Source: Nitrososphaerota archaeon (GTDB taxonomy: Archaea; Thermoproteota; Nitrososphaeria; Nitrososphaerales; Nitrosopumilaceae). From it: a DNA stretch of 64,000 nucleotides. The notes under the pieces are model-generated. The model searched no databases, was not told the origin of the DNA, and saw only the letters and a list, made by a program, of their open reading frames with translations. Position 1 is the first letter of the stretch, and each line of letters begins with the position of its first letter. Below, piece by piece: positions 33,986 to 43,716 of this stretch. The stretch is taken from positions 1-64,000 of the forward strand of contig JAJPKL010000020.1 in the NCBI GenBank assembly GCA_021323705.1, given 5' to 3'. The position numbers and the translations under genes were made by a program.

Positions 33986-34709
33986 GGTTGTTTTTTATTG
34001 TAAGGATTGACTGATTCAGGTTTTTTTTGTTGTCAAACTTGAAATTTTTCTCCAGCGAAGACTTTTTCATCTTCTTGCAGGTCTCAACGAGTAACTCCAT
34101 CCCCCTTGTTACGTTATCCACTATAGTAATGTCAGCAGTCTGTGCGGTGCGTGACATTGGGTTGAGATCAAAGGTAATTACTTTTTTTCCAAATTTTTTT
34201 AACGCAATAGTTCTGTCTCCGTCCTCTAGAGGCACCAATACAACATCAGCAATGAACATGCCGCGCTCATCTACAACTCTTCTTGCACTGTCAAGCCTTG
34301 GAATCTTCTGAGAAAACTTGGCATCAAATCCAAGCACCTTGCGGGCACCGTTCTTTTTGAGGAAATTAGCTATTGCCTTTTTTCTTTTCTTGCTTGCGTA
34401 AAACAAGTTTACCTCAATTTCTGCACCTGTGACTTGGGCAAGACGCACAATTTCTCTTGCACAAAGAGCAGCCATGTTGCCGTTTACCGATATGACAGGA
34501 TGTTTTGCTGAAAGCAGCATGTGTGCAGCGGCTTTTATTGCAGCATGAGATGTCTTCAAAGTCTTCTCACCTACGAGGTAGTCAAACATCTCGCCTCTCC
34601 CGTGAGCCAAAAGGCCTTCTTCTACTACCAGCCCTTTTCTATATCCGCTGACTAGTTTTTCTCTAATGTGCAGGGATGCTGCCCTGGGGTGCGATCTTGG
34701 AATTAGCAC
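33963..34709 (-). CDS. 4-phosphopantoate-beta-alanine ligase (phosphopantothenate synthetase)
   Basis: Archaeal enzyme that replaces bacterial PanC, joining 4-phosphopantoate with beta-alanine. RSHPRAASLHIREKLVSGY, EEGLLAHGRGE, ISVNGNMAALC and NPMSRTAQTADITIVDN are family hallmarks. The 248-residue length is typical. It works with pantoate kinase encoded directly upstream (1-base overlap), which makes its phosphorylated substrate. Confidence 0.93.
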   Translation of the reverse strand: MLIPRSHPRAASLHIREKLVSGYRKGLVVEEGLLAHGRGEMFDYLVGEKTLKTSHAAIKAAAHMLLSAKHPVISVNGNMAALCAREIVRLAQVTGAEIEVNLFYASKKRKKAIANFLKKNGARKVLGFDAKFSQKIPRLDSARRVVDERGMFIADVVLVPLEDGDRTIALKKFGKKVITFDLNPMSRTAQTADITIVDNVTRGMELLVETCKKMKKSSLEKNFKFDNKKNLNQSILTIKNNLGRLSHA

Positions 34710-35593
34710 TAGGATTCTCTGACCCCACTTTTATCAATCTCTGTTTTGATTATAATCCCATCATGATATTTTTCTAAAATCTGTAGAACTTGAGATTCTT
34801 TTGTCTTTGGTACCAGCGTGAACACAGTTTCACCAAACATTGCAACACCGCACTTGAATCCATGTTGTTGCAGGTCATCAATTACCTGTTGCATCTTTGG
34901 AGTAATAACGCCTACATATCTTGCAAATTCAAGCGACATGTCCAAAAACTCCATGTGGTTTCTTGACCTGAGCAACCTTGTAACCATCTTTGCTCCAAGG
35001 CCGTTTATCTTTGAGAGCTCAGTCCTGATGAATTTCTTTGTAGATATTGGAGAAAAACAAATTACAATTGGCACAAAGTCGGTGTGAATTTTTTTCAGGC
35101 TGCCTATGCCTGGTGCCCCATGTTTCGTTCTTATTTCAAAACCGCCGTGGTATGAAGACAGTACAGTTCCAAGGCCTGTTTTGCAGTGGATCTCTGCGTT
35201 GTGAGCTATCTGCCCTACTTGGGTTCTTGAAAGATTTGTCCCAAGTGCCCTGTTTAGCGCAAATGCCAAGCTTAGTGCAACAGCACCGCTTGAACCAAGA
35301 CCATATCCTACAGGAATTTCGGCATGGTGCTCTATCTCCAAAAAATGGTTTCCCTTTGCAATCTTGAGGAACTCTTTTGCAACATATTCAGAAACTTGGG
35401 TGTTATCAGACCTGTATCCTGTGTTTGTAATCTTAAAGCCTGACTTGCCAGTTGTGACCTTGACCTTGGTTGTAACTCCATTTTTTATGCAAAACCCCGC
35501 ACCAATAGATCCCTTCAGTTCAGGTCTTGCCGGTTCCACCTGCGCCTTGAAAAAACCAGTTATGTGCCCTGGGGCAAAGGCTTGTGCCTGCAT
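34709..35593 (-). CDS. Pantoate kinase (GHMP family)
   Basis: Phosphorylates pantoate, the first committed archaeal step replacing the bacterial PanC route. It is a GHMP kinase: N-terminal FAPGHITGFF, then the ATP loop PVGYGLGSSGAVALS near residue 97, and GVAMFGETVF near residue 255. The 294-residue length fits. First gene of the four-gene CoA operon. Confidence 0.92.
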   Translation of the reverse strand: MQAQAFAPGHITGFFKAQVEPARPELKGSIGAGFCIKNGVTTKVKVTTGKSGFKITNTGYRSDNTQVSEYVAKEFLKIAKGNHFLEIEHHAEIPVGYGLGSSGAVALSLAFALNRALGTNLSRTQVGQIAHNAEIHCKTGLGTVLSSYHGGFEIRTKHGAPGIGSLKKIHTDFVPIVICFSPISTKKFIRTELSKINGLGAKMVTRLLRSRNHMEFLDMSLEFARYVGVITPKMQQVIDDLQQHGFKCGVAMFGETVFTLVPKTKESQVLQILEKYHDGIIIKTEIDKSGVRES

Positions 35594-35655
35594 GATGAAT
35601 TTAAATTTTAGAGAAAATATAAAAATAATGATTATATAATATAGATTGATATAAA

Positions 35656-36633
35656 TTGACTAAATTTATTCGACGCCTGCAAAAGGTTGGCAGCAGCATA
35701 CTTGTCTCACTTCCAATAGAGTGGGTTGAGGCAAACAAGCTTGAAAAAAGCGATGAGGTTGAACTTGAGACTGGCACTAACAGCATATCGATCACTCCCA
35801 CAGGAAACAGCAGGCCTCCAAAGGAGGTCATAATAGAATATCCTGTATCAAAACAAGAAAACATCAGCGCCGACGTAACAGGGGCTTACCTTCTTGGATA
35901 CGACATTATCAAGATAAAGGGCAAGTCTGCAATCTCAGTTGAAGACAGGGAAAAGATTCGAGGCCTCATGCGCCGTCTAGTTGGCATGGAGATTGTCGAC
36001 GAGGACGCAACAAATGTCAACGTGCAGTTTCTTTTGGATGCCACTACTCTCAGTCCTGACAAGATCCTAAAGAGGATGAGCTCAATAGCGCTCGGATTAT
36101 TTCGAGATACAATAAACTCGCTTACAGCAGACGATAAAACTGTACTGCAGACAATTCCAAGCAGGGATGACGAGATAGACAGACAGTATTTTTTGCTTGT
36201 GCGGTTGATTCGCAGTGCGATGGTAGACAAGAGGCTTGCAACTGCATTCAATTTGGGAAACATTGACATCTTGGATTATAGAATTGCAGCAAACTTGATG
36301 GAAACTGCAGGCGATACCATAGTAGAGATTGCAAACTCCATACCAGAGCTTGGCATCTCTAAAGCAGAATTAAAAAAACTGCATGCATTGGCATTAGAAA
36401 TTGAAGACATCCATGAAAAAGCTATCACTTCATTTATAGAAAATAACCGACTGCTTGCAATTGAAGCAATTACATCATTTAGGAACTATCAAAAGAAAAT
36501 TTCTGACATCAGGTCTTCGCTTGAACCAAAAAAGCAGGTGTCGATACAGTTGCTGGACTTGGTCTATACACTTGAAAAACTTGCAAGGTGCTGGGCCGAC
36601 ATTGCAGATCTTGTAAAACCAGTTTACACGTAG
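35656..36633 (+). CDS. AbrB-PhoU phosphate-type regulator
   Basis: A 325-residue protein with an N-terminal SpoVT/AbrB swapped-hairpin DNA-binding domain (FIRRLQKVGSSILVSLP, then KSDEVELETGTNSI) and a PhoU-like helical domain after residue 100 (EIDRQYFLLVRLIRSA, ETAGDTIVEIAN, EDIHEKAITSF). In archaea this pairing controls phosphate uptake. It is far from pstS (1.4 kb vs 35.7 kb), but the pstS inverted repeat is a possible target. Starts with TTG at 35656. Confidence 0.88.
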   Translation: MTKFIRRLQKVGSSILVSLPIEWVEANKLEKSDEVELETGTNSISITPTGNSRPPKEVIIEYPVSKQENISADVTGAYLLGYDIIKIKGKSAISVEDREKIRGLMRRLVGMEIVDEDATNVNVQFLLDATTLSPDKILKRMSSIALGLFRDTINSLTADDKTVLQTIPSRDDEIDRQYFLLVRLIRSAMVDKRLATAFNLGNIDILDYRIAANLMETAGDTIVEIANSIPELGISKAELKKLHALALEIEDIHEKAITSFIENNRLLAIEAITSFRNYQKKISDIRSSLEPKKQVSIQLLDLVYTLEKLARCWADIADLVKPVYT

Positions 36634-37151
36634 ATCTTATTTTTCATCGAATACGTTAAAACGGCACAGATAGTCTTTGAATCAGTAATCTTGCCTGACA
36701 AGACCATCTTTAGCACCTTCTTAAAATCCATCTTTACAACAGAAATTATTTCATCATCATCCAACTCTAGGCCAGATATTTTTTTGATTCCAGATGCCAC
36801 AAAGCAGTGAATTATCTCTGTGTTGTATCCAATGGAAGGATAGTACTTTACAAGGGGCAACTTCTTCTTTGCCTCATAGCCAGTCTCTTCTTTCAGTTCC
36901 CTAAACGCGCACTTTTTGGGGCTCTCGCCCTTCTTGAGCGTTCCTGCAGGAATCTCAAGGACAAATCCATGTGGGAACCTGTGCTGCTTTACAAGCAATA
37001 CCTTACCGTTTTCTATGGCAAGCATTGCAGCAGCTCCTGGATGCTCAATTACCTCTCTTGTTACTTTGCGTCCCCTAATTGATGTCTTGTAGACATTAAG
37101 GGAAAGAACTCTGCCCTGAAAAATTTTTTTGCGCATCAAATCAAATGACAA
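36624..37151 (-). CDS. Nudix hydrolase, ADP-ribose pyrophosphatase type
   Basis: A 175-residue Nudix protein. The box is complete: G, five residues, E, seven residues, RELKEETGY (around residues 67-89). The MutT/ADPRase-type EIPAGTLKKGE loop precedes it. It likely hydrolyses ADP-ribose or a related nucleoside diphosphate sugar. Its end overlaps the AbrB-PhoU gene by 10 bases (convergent). Confidence 0.87.
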   Translation of the reverse strand: MSFDLMRKKIFQGRVLSLNVYKTSIRGRKVTREVIEHPGAAAMLAIENGKVLLVKQHRFPHGFVLEIPAGTLKKGESPKKCAFRELKEETGYEAKKKLPLVKYYPSIGYNTEIIHCFVASGIKKISGLELDDDEIISVVKMDFKKVLKMVLSGKITDSKTICAVLTYSMKNKIYV

Positions 37152-37160
37152 ACAAATATG

Positions 37161-38075
37161 TTATGAATGTATCTGGGATGCAAGATGCAACTTTTTTGAT
37201 TTCTTTGCATGCTCAATTGTATTTTTCACCCAAATTTGTGGAAAATTGATCTCCTTTGGAATGAAAAGATCTACTGATTGTACCCCATCTACCTCGTGCA
37301 CCTTTTGGCTCAACTCGTCAATCTTGTATATGTCATTGCCGTAAAAGAAGACAACTATCTTATCCAGGTGCACAAATGGTTTTTGCAAAAACGAGTCTGA
37401 AAATTTTTCTTTCAGCTTGGATAACACCTTTTTGACATCGTTCACTGAAACAAGCATTGTAAAGGGAATAAAATCTCCCATGTTTCTTGGATTGTATATC
37501 AAGGTAAACTGTATCGCTTCATCATGTTGCAGTTTGTCAAGCGATCTTGCAACTGTCTTTGTAGAGAATCCTGAGATCTTGGCAATCTCTTCTATCTTCA
37601 GGCGGGGATCCTTTAACAATATGTCAATTATTGCAATATCGGTCTTTGTAAGATCAGATCTTATCTCCGGATTTTTTGCTTCAAATATGGAAAGTACTCT
37701 GGCATCTCTTAGAATATTTTTTGCAATCTCCATAAAGCGTTTAGGATCTCCTTTTACCACAATGCTGCATACAGTAATTCCTCCAACACACGGAACAACA
37801 AAGAAAGGCTCTCCCACAAGTCGTATCTTTTCTAAAATATCTTCGACCTCCTTTCCGACTACAACAAAATAGAGAACGCTGTAACCCAAGACGGGCGGCT
37901 CAATCTTTAGCGTAAACTCTTCGATTATCTTTTGTTTTAGCATCTTCTGAATCCTTGACTTGACAGCAACGCCTGACACTCCAATCTCCTTGCCCATCTG
38001 GCTATCAGGTGTCCTGCAGTTATCAAGCAGGCAAGACAGTATTTTCATGTCTAATTTGTCCATTCTATACATCAT
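37161..38075 (-). CDS. Lrp/AsnC-type regulator with two tandem units
   Basis: A 304-residue protein made of two Lrp/AsnC units. Each has a winged helix (first: KLDMKILSCLLDNCRTPDSQ, then KEIGVSGVAVKSRIQKM; second: KTDIAIIDILLKDPRLKIEE, then KISGFSTKTVARSLDKL) followed by a RAM-like alpha/beta part. Usual Lrp proteins are single units of about 150 residues, so this is a duplicated or fused form. Amino-acid or redox ligand unknown. Confidence 0.88.
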   Translation of the reverse strand: MMYRMDKLDMKILSCLLDNCRTPDSQMGKEIGVSGVAVKSRIQKMLKQKIIEEFTLKIEPPVLGYSVLYFVVVGKEVEDILEKIRLVGEPFFVVPCVGGITVCSIVVKGDPKRFMEIAKNILRDARVLSIFEAKNPEIRSDLTKTDIAIIDILLKDPRLKIEEIAKISGFSTKTVARSLDKLQHDEAIQFTLIYNPRNMGDFIPFTMLVSVNDVKKVLSKLKEKFSDSFLQKPFVHLDKIVVFFYGNDIYKIDELSQKVHEVDGVQSVDLFIPKEINFPQIWVKNTIEHAKKSKKLHLASQIHS

Positions 38076-38179
38076 TATCCTATTACGATTTGATTTTAGA
38101 ACATTTACATATATAATTGTCTTGTTATTAAATAAAAATATGACAAAATATTAAATATACGACTATTTCCTGATCACTC

Positions 38180-39379
38180 GTGGATTATAGGGCACAGATA
38201 GGCATTAGGTTCATCACGAGGCGTAGGGGAAGCCTCATAGCTGCCTGCCTTGCAATTGCGATTGCAATCTTGGTAGTGCAGGTAAACTCGGTAATCTTTC
38301 AAGGGCTGTACGATGCGATTGTAAGAGACCTTGTAAATTATAGATTCGGACATGTCTTTATCTCAAAACGTGGAGACTTTATTTCAAGATCAGACTTTAT
38401 GTTGGTAAACTGGCTTGAAAGAATTCCATACGTCCAAGCTGCAGCACCAAGGCTGGAGTATTCTGCCCTATCAATAAACTCTACAGTAAATGGACAGCTG
38501 ATACAAGATGCCAATGCGCCGGTTCCAGTACTTGGTGTAAAACCAGAATGGGATGTCGCTGCATCTACGCTGCACGAAACCGTAAAGGGACAGTTTGTCT
38601 CGTTTCGCGATTCAATAGTTTTGGGCGCACTAGTTGACAGAGATCTTGGCTATCCAAAAATTGGCGACACTGTAAAGTTGAGATTCAAGGATCAGTTCGG
38701 TAACGATGTGGTTAAAAGATTTGTAATAGTTGGAATCACCCAAACTGCCGGCAGCCAAGGCAGTGACAATGGAGTAATAGTAAATATCGATACGCTGCGA
38801 GAAATAATGGCAAGACCAGGCCAGAGCTCAGAAATTATTGTTAGATTAAATGATCCGTCCAAGGCAGAGTATGTAAAACAGCTCTTTCTTAGCGCATTTC
38901 CATCAAGTGCAGACAAATTCAAGGCACAAACAATAGAAGAAGCTGCCGAGGTACAGCTTGCAGGTTTCAGATCAGGAATTGCGCTAATTAATTTGGTTGG
39001 GCTCTTTGGAATGATCTCATCAGCATTTGGTGTAGTAACAATCCAGATGATGCAGGTAACAAGCAAGACACGCGACATTGGAGTAATGAGAGCAATTGGC
39101 TCAAAGAGAAAAGATATCCTGCTTGTCTTTATTTTTCAGGGAATAGTAATAGGTGCTATAGGGGCAGCCATGGGAACAGGATTGGCCCTTGCTTATACCA
39201 CCTATGCAAAGGAAACCCACATGACATTTAATGGAAGCTTGGCCTTGGAGGTAAAATACAACTGGACAGGTCTAATCCAGACAGACATTATGGCTTTTGC
39301 GCTAGCAATTGTAGCCTCGATATATCCAGCATTCAAGGCCACAAAACTTCAACCAGTGGAGGCGATCAGGACTGCGTGA
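38180..39379 (+). CDS. FtsX/MacB-like ABC transporter permease
   Basis: A 399-residue permease with the MacB/LolC topology: an N-terminal membrane helix (about residues 18-40), a large extracellular domain (residues 45-265, including SRSDFMLVNWLERIP and SVNGQLIQ) and three C-terminal helices (from about 268). GVMRAIGSKRKDILLVF is the FtsX loop. Starts with GTG at 38180. Works with the ATPase at 39393; the substrate is probably a peptide, lipoprotein or lipid. Confidence 0.86.
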   Translation: MDYRAQIGIRFITRRRGSLIAACLAIAIAILVVQVNSVIFQGLYDAIVRDLVNYRFGHVFISKRGDFISRSDFMLVNWLERIPYVQAAAPRLEYSALSINSTVNGQLIQDANAPVPVLGVKPEWDVAASTLHETVKGQFVSFRDSIVLGALVDRDLGYPKIGDTVKLRFKDQFGNDVVKRFVIVGITQTAGSQGSDNGVIVNIDTLREIMARPGQSSEIIVRLNDPSKAEYVKQLFLSAFPSSADKFKAQTIEEAAEVQLAGFRSGIALINLVGLFGMISSAFGVVTIQMMQVTSKTRDIGVMRAIGSKRKDILLVFIFQGIVIGAIGAAMGTGLALAYTTYAKETHMTFNGSLALEVKYNWTGLIQTDIMAFALAIVASIYPAFKATKLQPVEAIRTA

Positions 39380-39392
39380 TACTGTACTAGAG

Positions 39393-40070
39393 GTGCGCAA
39401 TTTGGAAAAAGTATACGGCGAAGGTGATACTGCAGTTCATGCACTGCAGAACATCAGCTTTTCAGTAAGACGGGGTGAGTTTATGCTAATAGTAGGAAGC
39501 TCAGGCTCTGGCAAGTCTACTTTGCTAAACATGATAGGCCTGCTTGACAGGCCTACCAAGGGAAAGGTACTCATTGATGGGGTAGACACCTCAGCCCTTA
39601 ACGACAACCAACTATCTGCATTTAGGAACTCTAAACTTGGATTCATATTTCAATTCTCAAATCTCCTGCCAGACCTGACTGTTCTTGAAAATGTAATCTT
39701 GCCGCGAAAGATTCAGGGTACGGTAGAGGGTGCAGAGGAAGAGGCAAAAGCACTGCTCAAAACTGTAGGACTTGAGTCGCAGTACAACAAATTTGCAAAC
39801 AAGATCTCAGGTGGTCAAGCTCAGAGGGTTGCTATTACGCGCTCCTTGATAAACAAGCCGTCCATAGTTCTAGCAGACGAACCAACTGGCAGCCTCGACT
39901 CGGTATCAGCAGAGACCACGGTTCAGCTACTAAAATCGTTGAACAGAAAGCTAAACCAGACTTTTATCATTGTTACACATGAGAAACCACAGTTTGGTGA
40001 AGTTGACAGAATAATAACGGTAAAAGATGGTAGGATTATAGAAGGCGAGATGGAGGCAAGCTTGGCATGA
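39393..40070 (+). CDS. ABC transporter ATPase, LolD/MacB type
   Basis: Powers the FtsX-like permease. Walker A VGSSGSGKSTLL, signature ISGGQAQRVAI, Walker B VLADEPTG and the switch His in IVTHE are all present. The 225-residue length is typical. The GTG at 39393 is the only usable start, yet the family usually begins a few residues earlier (as LEVRNLE), so the real start could be a rare codon upstream. Overlaps the next gene by 4 bases. Confidence 0.9.
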   Translation: MRNLEKVYGEGDTAVHALQNISFSVRRGEFMLIVGSSGSGKSTLLNMIGLLDRPTKGKVLIDGVDTSALNDNQLSAFRNSKLGFIFQFSNLLPDLTVLENVILPRKIQGTVEGAEEEAKALLKTVGLESQYNKFANKISGGQAQRVAITRSLINKPSIVLADEPTGSLDSVSAETTVQLLKSLNRKLNQTFIIVTHEKPQFGEVDRIITVKDGRIIEGEMEASLA

Positions 40071-41725
40071 TTTACAAATCTATTCTACTGATGACAATAT
40101 TTCTTGCAGGACAGCTTGTAATACCAAGCTATGCAACCTCCCCAGAACAGCTCCAGCCAGGTGCCTCTCCATTTACACACGGATATACTGATGTCAAGTT
40201 TCTTGATGCCTATTTTGGATATCCAAACCAAAAGATAGAGGTACAGCCAGGCGACCAGAATGTTCCACTGACAGTATTGTTTTCAAACGTAGGAACAGAA
40301 GACATTGCAGGTATACGGGGATTGCTCAGCCTCCCCATGGGTTTTTCGGCAGCAACTCCTCTAGTTGAGGGCCTAATTGAGGCAGACAACTCACAGACTG
40401 CAACGTCTGGCAGCTCATTCACCCTTACATTCTATGTCAACCTTGACAAGTCAATTAACGTACACGACTATGCAGGAACTGTCAAGCTTACCTATAGCAG
40501 AGTCAGAGAAAATGGCGTGCGAGAGGCTTACTATGACTTTAACTTTAAGGTGACAGGCAGGAGCGTTCTTAACATGAACGCCGTAAACCCATTCATCCAG
40601 CCAGCATCAAACAACCAAGTGACGGTACAGGTGTTTGATAACGGCACTGCGCCACTAAACAATGTAGATATTGTATTCAGCTCTTTGTCGTCTAATTCCA
40701 GTCTTGCCAGCATGTCTAACTTACAAAATGTTGTCATAGACCAGCGCCACTGGAATGTGGGAACTGTTACGGCCGGATCAGCAAAGGCATTCTCGTTTAG
40801 CGCATTTGTACCGCAAGATGTTGCAGGCCAGAGTTTGCACCTGCCTCTGACTGTAACATACTTTGATGGCCAGGGAAATCAAATAACTACAGAGAGGACA
40901 GTAGATCTAATTGTAGGTCCTGCAAACTCTAACTTTAATGTAAAACTCTCAACACCATCTTACATCATGATGGGCGTAATGCAAAATCTTACTCTCGGCT
41001 TGGAAAATCTTTCCCCGTCAAAGATATCAAACATTGCAATTACGCTTACACCAAGCTCATCTAATCTGAGAATTCTTGACGATCCAAGGTGGTTTGTAAG
41101 TGAGATACAACCGTTGACTGCCACCACCTTAAACATTCCAGTGTTTGCAGATCAGAACATTGCAAACCAAGCAATCAACTTTGATGTTAACATACAGTAC
41201 ACAAAGGATGGCTCTACAGTAATAGAAAAGCAGAGCTTTGCCACATACATCAGACCAGTAATTGATGTATCAGTTTATGGCGTCCAAGTCTCAGAAATTG
41301 CAGGACAGCAAATGATAATCGGAAATGTACTCAACCAAGGTAACATCAAGGGACAGTTTGCAATAGTGACAATTGATCCAATGGAAGGCGCTACATTTAA
41401 GGAAGCGACACAGTACATTGGTGACATCGATACGGATGCACCAACTCCGTTCAACGTTCCAGTTCAATCAACAACAGGCCAACTCTCAGGTGACCAAAAG
41501 GTGCTAGTTACATTGACATACAAAGACACGCTTTTGCAGCCACATACAATAACACAGGTGGATACCGTATCGTTTGGAACACCGACGCCCCAGTCTGGAG
41601 AATCTTCCTCACAGTTACAGCTGGTGATTCTCATTGCAATAGCTGCTGGAATTGGGGGAATTGTCTTTAAGATAAAGAAAAAGCCACGGGAAACACTTGA
41701 AAAGAAAGTCCAAGAAACAAGCTAA
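40067..41725 (+). CDS. Secreted beta-sandwich protein of the MacB-like operon
   Basis: A 552-residue surface protein: signal peptide (about residues 1-24), repeated Ig-like beta domains resembling CARDB/NEW3 modules (DVKFLDAYFGYPNQKIEVQP near the N-terminus, then DNGTAPLNNVDIVFSS and LENLSPSKISNIAI), and a C-terminal transmembrane helix (LVILIAIAAGIGGIVF) followed by a short basic tail. It is co-translated with the ABC ATPase (ATGA overlap), so it is likely the extracellular partner of the exporter, comparable to the MacA role; exact function unknown. Confidence 0.78.
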   Translation: MIYKSILLMTIFLAGQLVIPSYATSPEQLQPGASPFTHGYTDVKFLDAYFGYPNQKIEVQPGDQNVPLTVLFSNVGTEDIAGIRGLLSLPMGFSAATPLVEGLIEADNSQTATSGSSFTLTFYVNLDKSINVHDYAGTVKLTYSRVRENGVREAYYDFNFKVTGRSVLNMNAVNPFIQPASNNQVTVQVFDNGTAPLNNVDIVFSSLSSNSSLASMSNLQNVVIDQRHWNVGTVTAGSAKAFSFSAFVPQDVAGQSLHLPLTVTYFDGQGNQITTERTVDLIVGPANSNFNVKLSTPSYIMMGVMQNLTLGLENLSPSKISNIAITLTPSSSNLRILDDPRWFVSEIQPLTATTLNIPVFADQNIANQAINFDVNIQYTKDGSTVIEKQSFATYIRPVIDVSVYGVQVSEIAGQQMIIGNVLNQGNIKGQFAIVTIDPMEGATFKEATQYIGDIDTDAPTPFNVPVQSTTGQLSGDQKVLVTLTYKDTLLQPHTITQVDTVSFGTPTPQSGESSSQLQLVILIAIAAGIGGIVFKIKKKPRETLEKKVQETS

Positions 41726-41757
41726 AGTTATTATTTAGACGACGGCCAGTTTTTGGC

Positions 41758-42150
41758 ATGGCTTCGGATGAGATCGAAGTCCCAAAAGATGTTCGACCAT
41801 TTATGCTAGAGAACGCTGAGGAAACAAACTTGGGACAAAAAAATGGAGCCATAAGACAGTTTCGATATGGCAATCTGCATATTCGTGAATATGAAGACAA
41901 GTATCTAGTTCACATGGACAAGGTAGACCCAAGAAATGATCCTTTGGGGCATCTTTTGCACGACGCCCCAGAATTTCTAGTTGGAATAGCAAGCGCATAC
42001 CTTGGCGGAAAAAAAGTTGCCTCCGAAGTTTACAAGATGCAAAAGAGCATGCCCTTTGCTGCAGTCGGTGCAGGAGTTGCAGGTCTGCTCGCTTCAGTTG
42101 TGACAGGATACGTAGGATATTCCTTGGTAAAGAAGATAAAGGAATTCTAG
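41758..42150 (+). CDS. Hypothetical membrane-associated protein
   Basis: A 130-residue protein: a soluble N-terminal half (RQFRYGNLHIREYEDKYLVHM) followed by one C-terminal glycine/alanine-rich hydrophobic span (about residues 97-122) and a short lysine tail. No family recognised. It is followed immediately, in the same reading frame, by the UbiB-like gene; the shared frame after its stop is unusual (see findings). Confidence 0.62.
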   Translation: MASDEIEVPKDVRPFMLENAEETNLGQKNGAIRQFRYGNLHIREYEDKYLVHMDKVDPRNDPLGHLLHDAPEFLVGIASAYLGGKKVASEVYKMQKSMPFAAVGAGVAGLLASVVTGYVGYSLVKKIKEF

Positions 42151-42201
42151 GAGTGGATTGGCATCACACTATCTAGAACGCTTGGAACCTTTCTCAAACT
42201 C

Positions 42202-43713
42202 TTGCCCCTTGTCTTGGCCCTGCGAAAAGACAGGAGGGAGTGGGTAAGAAGAGAGGGCAAGAACGTAAATCTATCAAGATACCAAAAAAATGCCCGTAGA
42301 GCACTCAAAACTTTTGTCTCGCTTGGTCCAGTATACATTAAACTTGGCCAGTGGCTCTCGTCAAGGGCAGATATACTTCCGCAGCCATATCTTGAGGAGC
42401 TTGCAAAGCTCCAGGATGAGGTGCCTGCAGCGCCATTTGATCAAGTAAAACCAATCATAGAAAATGACCTTGGACCAATTGAAAGAAATTTTGAATACAT
42501 CGACAAAAACGCAATCTCTGGCGCCTCGCTTGGGCAGGTATACCGCGCAAAAATAAAAGGCCAAGATGTAATTGTTAAAGTAAAGCGCCCAGGAATTGAA
42601 CAAGTAGTAGAGCAAGACATCAAGGTCTTGAAAAAAATAATTCCTTTTGCGATGAAGTTTGTTGACCCAAACTTGCGGTATTCTGCAGAAGCCATGCTGT
42701 CGCAGTTCATAGAGACAATACACGAGGAAATGGACTATAGAATCGAGTCGCAAAACCTAAAGACAATTCGAAGAAACCTTAGGAGCTACCCAAAGGTGAT
42801 AATTCCTTCAGTACTAGATGACTATTCAAGCAAGAATGTACTTACGATGGAGTACATTCCGGGAATCAAAATTACAAATGTAAAGGAACTTGACGCTGCC
42901 GGTGTCAATAGGGAGCAGCTTGTCGTGCGAGCACACAAGGTCTTTTTTACTATGCTTTTGCGCCACGAGATGTTTCATGCAGACCCGCATCCGGGGAACC
43001 TTTCCGTTACAAATGACGGCTCGCTGATACTGTATGATTTTGGGATGGTGGGAAAACTTGACCAAAAAACTCGCCTAAAGCTGATACGACTCTATCTTGC
43101 ACTGGTAGAAAAAGACCCATCAAGGACAGTAAACGCAATGGATGACCTTGGCATGCTGATGCCTGGATACGACAGGGGAATCATAGAGCAGGGAATTGGG
43201 ATGTCAATTCAGGCAATGTATGGAACCAAGGTAGACAGGATGGAGGTAAGAGCCTTGATGGAGCTTGCAAACAAGACAATGAGCAGATTTCCATTCAAGC
43301 TCCCAAAACACTTGGCGCTCTACATGAGGATGGCATCAATCCTTGAAGGAATCTACCTTACACACAAGGTCAACTTCAGATTCATTGGAGTGCTGCAAAA
43401 CATCTTGGAAGAGGAAGATGTTGTAAAGGACGCCTACATTGAGGAGGTAAAACTTGCATTCAATAGGTTTGTCAAGTCTGTTGATGCAACAATAGCAGTT
43501 GTTCCGGAGATAAGAAAATTCCTAGAAGATACAAAAAGGCTGCGCGAGAATCCTCCAAAACAAAAAAACACGCTGCTTGCAGGAAGCATCTTGGCAGCAG
43601 CAGTCTTTGTTGGATCTACAATACTTTATGCAACAAACTCGTTGATTGGAGAAGTAGGGATGGCAGGCTCTGCAGTAATTATGGGAGTAACTATTGCAAT
43701 AAAGGAACGCTAG
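42202..43713 (+). CDS. ABC1/AarF/UbiB-family kinase-like protein
   Basis: A 503-residue atypical kinase of the ABC1/UbiB group. The KxGQ motif is YIKLGQWLSSRADILP, the alanine-rich nucleotide loop is SGASLGQVYRAKI, the ion-pair lysine follows in VIVKVKRPG, and the catalytic HADPHPGN and DFGMVG motifs are present. Two C-terminal hydrophobic helices end the protein. It may act in quinone metabolism or lipid homeostasis. The TTG at 42202 misses about 15 in-frame upstream residues (WIGITLSRTLGTF...) that resemble the family N-terminus, so the real start may be a non-standard ATT at 42157. Confidence 0.88.
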   Translation: MPLVLALRKDRREWVRREGKNVNLSRYQKNARRALKTFVSLGPVYIKLGQWLSSRADILPQPYLEELAKLQDEVPAAPFDQVKPIIENDLGPIERNFEYIDKNAISGASLGQVYRAKIKGQDVIVKVKRPGIEQVVEQDIKVLKKIIPFAMKFVDPNLRYSAEAMLSQFIETIHEEMDYRIESQNLKTIRRNLRSYPKVIIPSVLDDYSSKNVLTMEYIPGIKITNVKELDAAGVNREQLVVRAHKVFFTMLLRHEMFHADPHPGNLSVTNDGSLILYDFGMVGKLDQKTRLKLIRLYLALVEKDPSRTVNAMDDLGMLMPGYDRGIIEQGIGMSIQAMYGTKVDRMEVRALMELANKTMSRFPFKLPKHLALYMRMASILEGIYLTHKVNFRFIGVLQNILEEEDVVKDAYIEEVKLAFNRFVKSVDATIAVVPEIRKFLEDTKRLRENPPKQKNTLLAGSILAAAVFVGSTILYATNSLIGEVGMAGSAVIMGVTIAIKER

Positions 43714-43716
43714 ATA

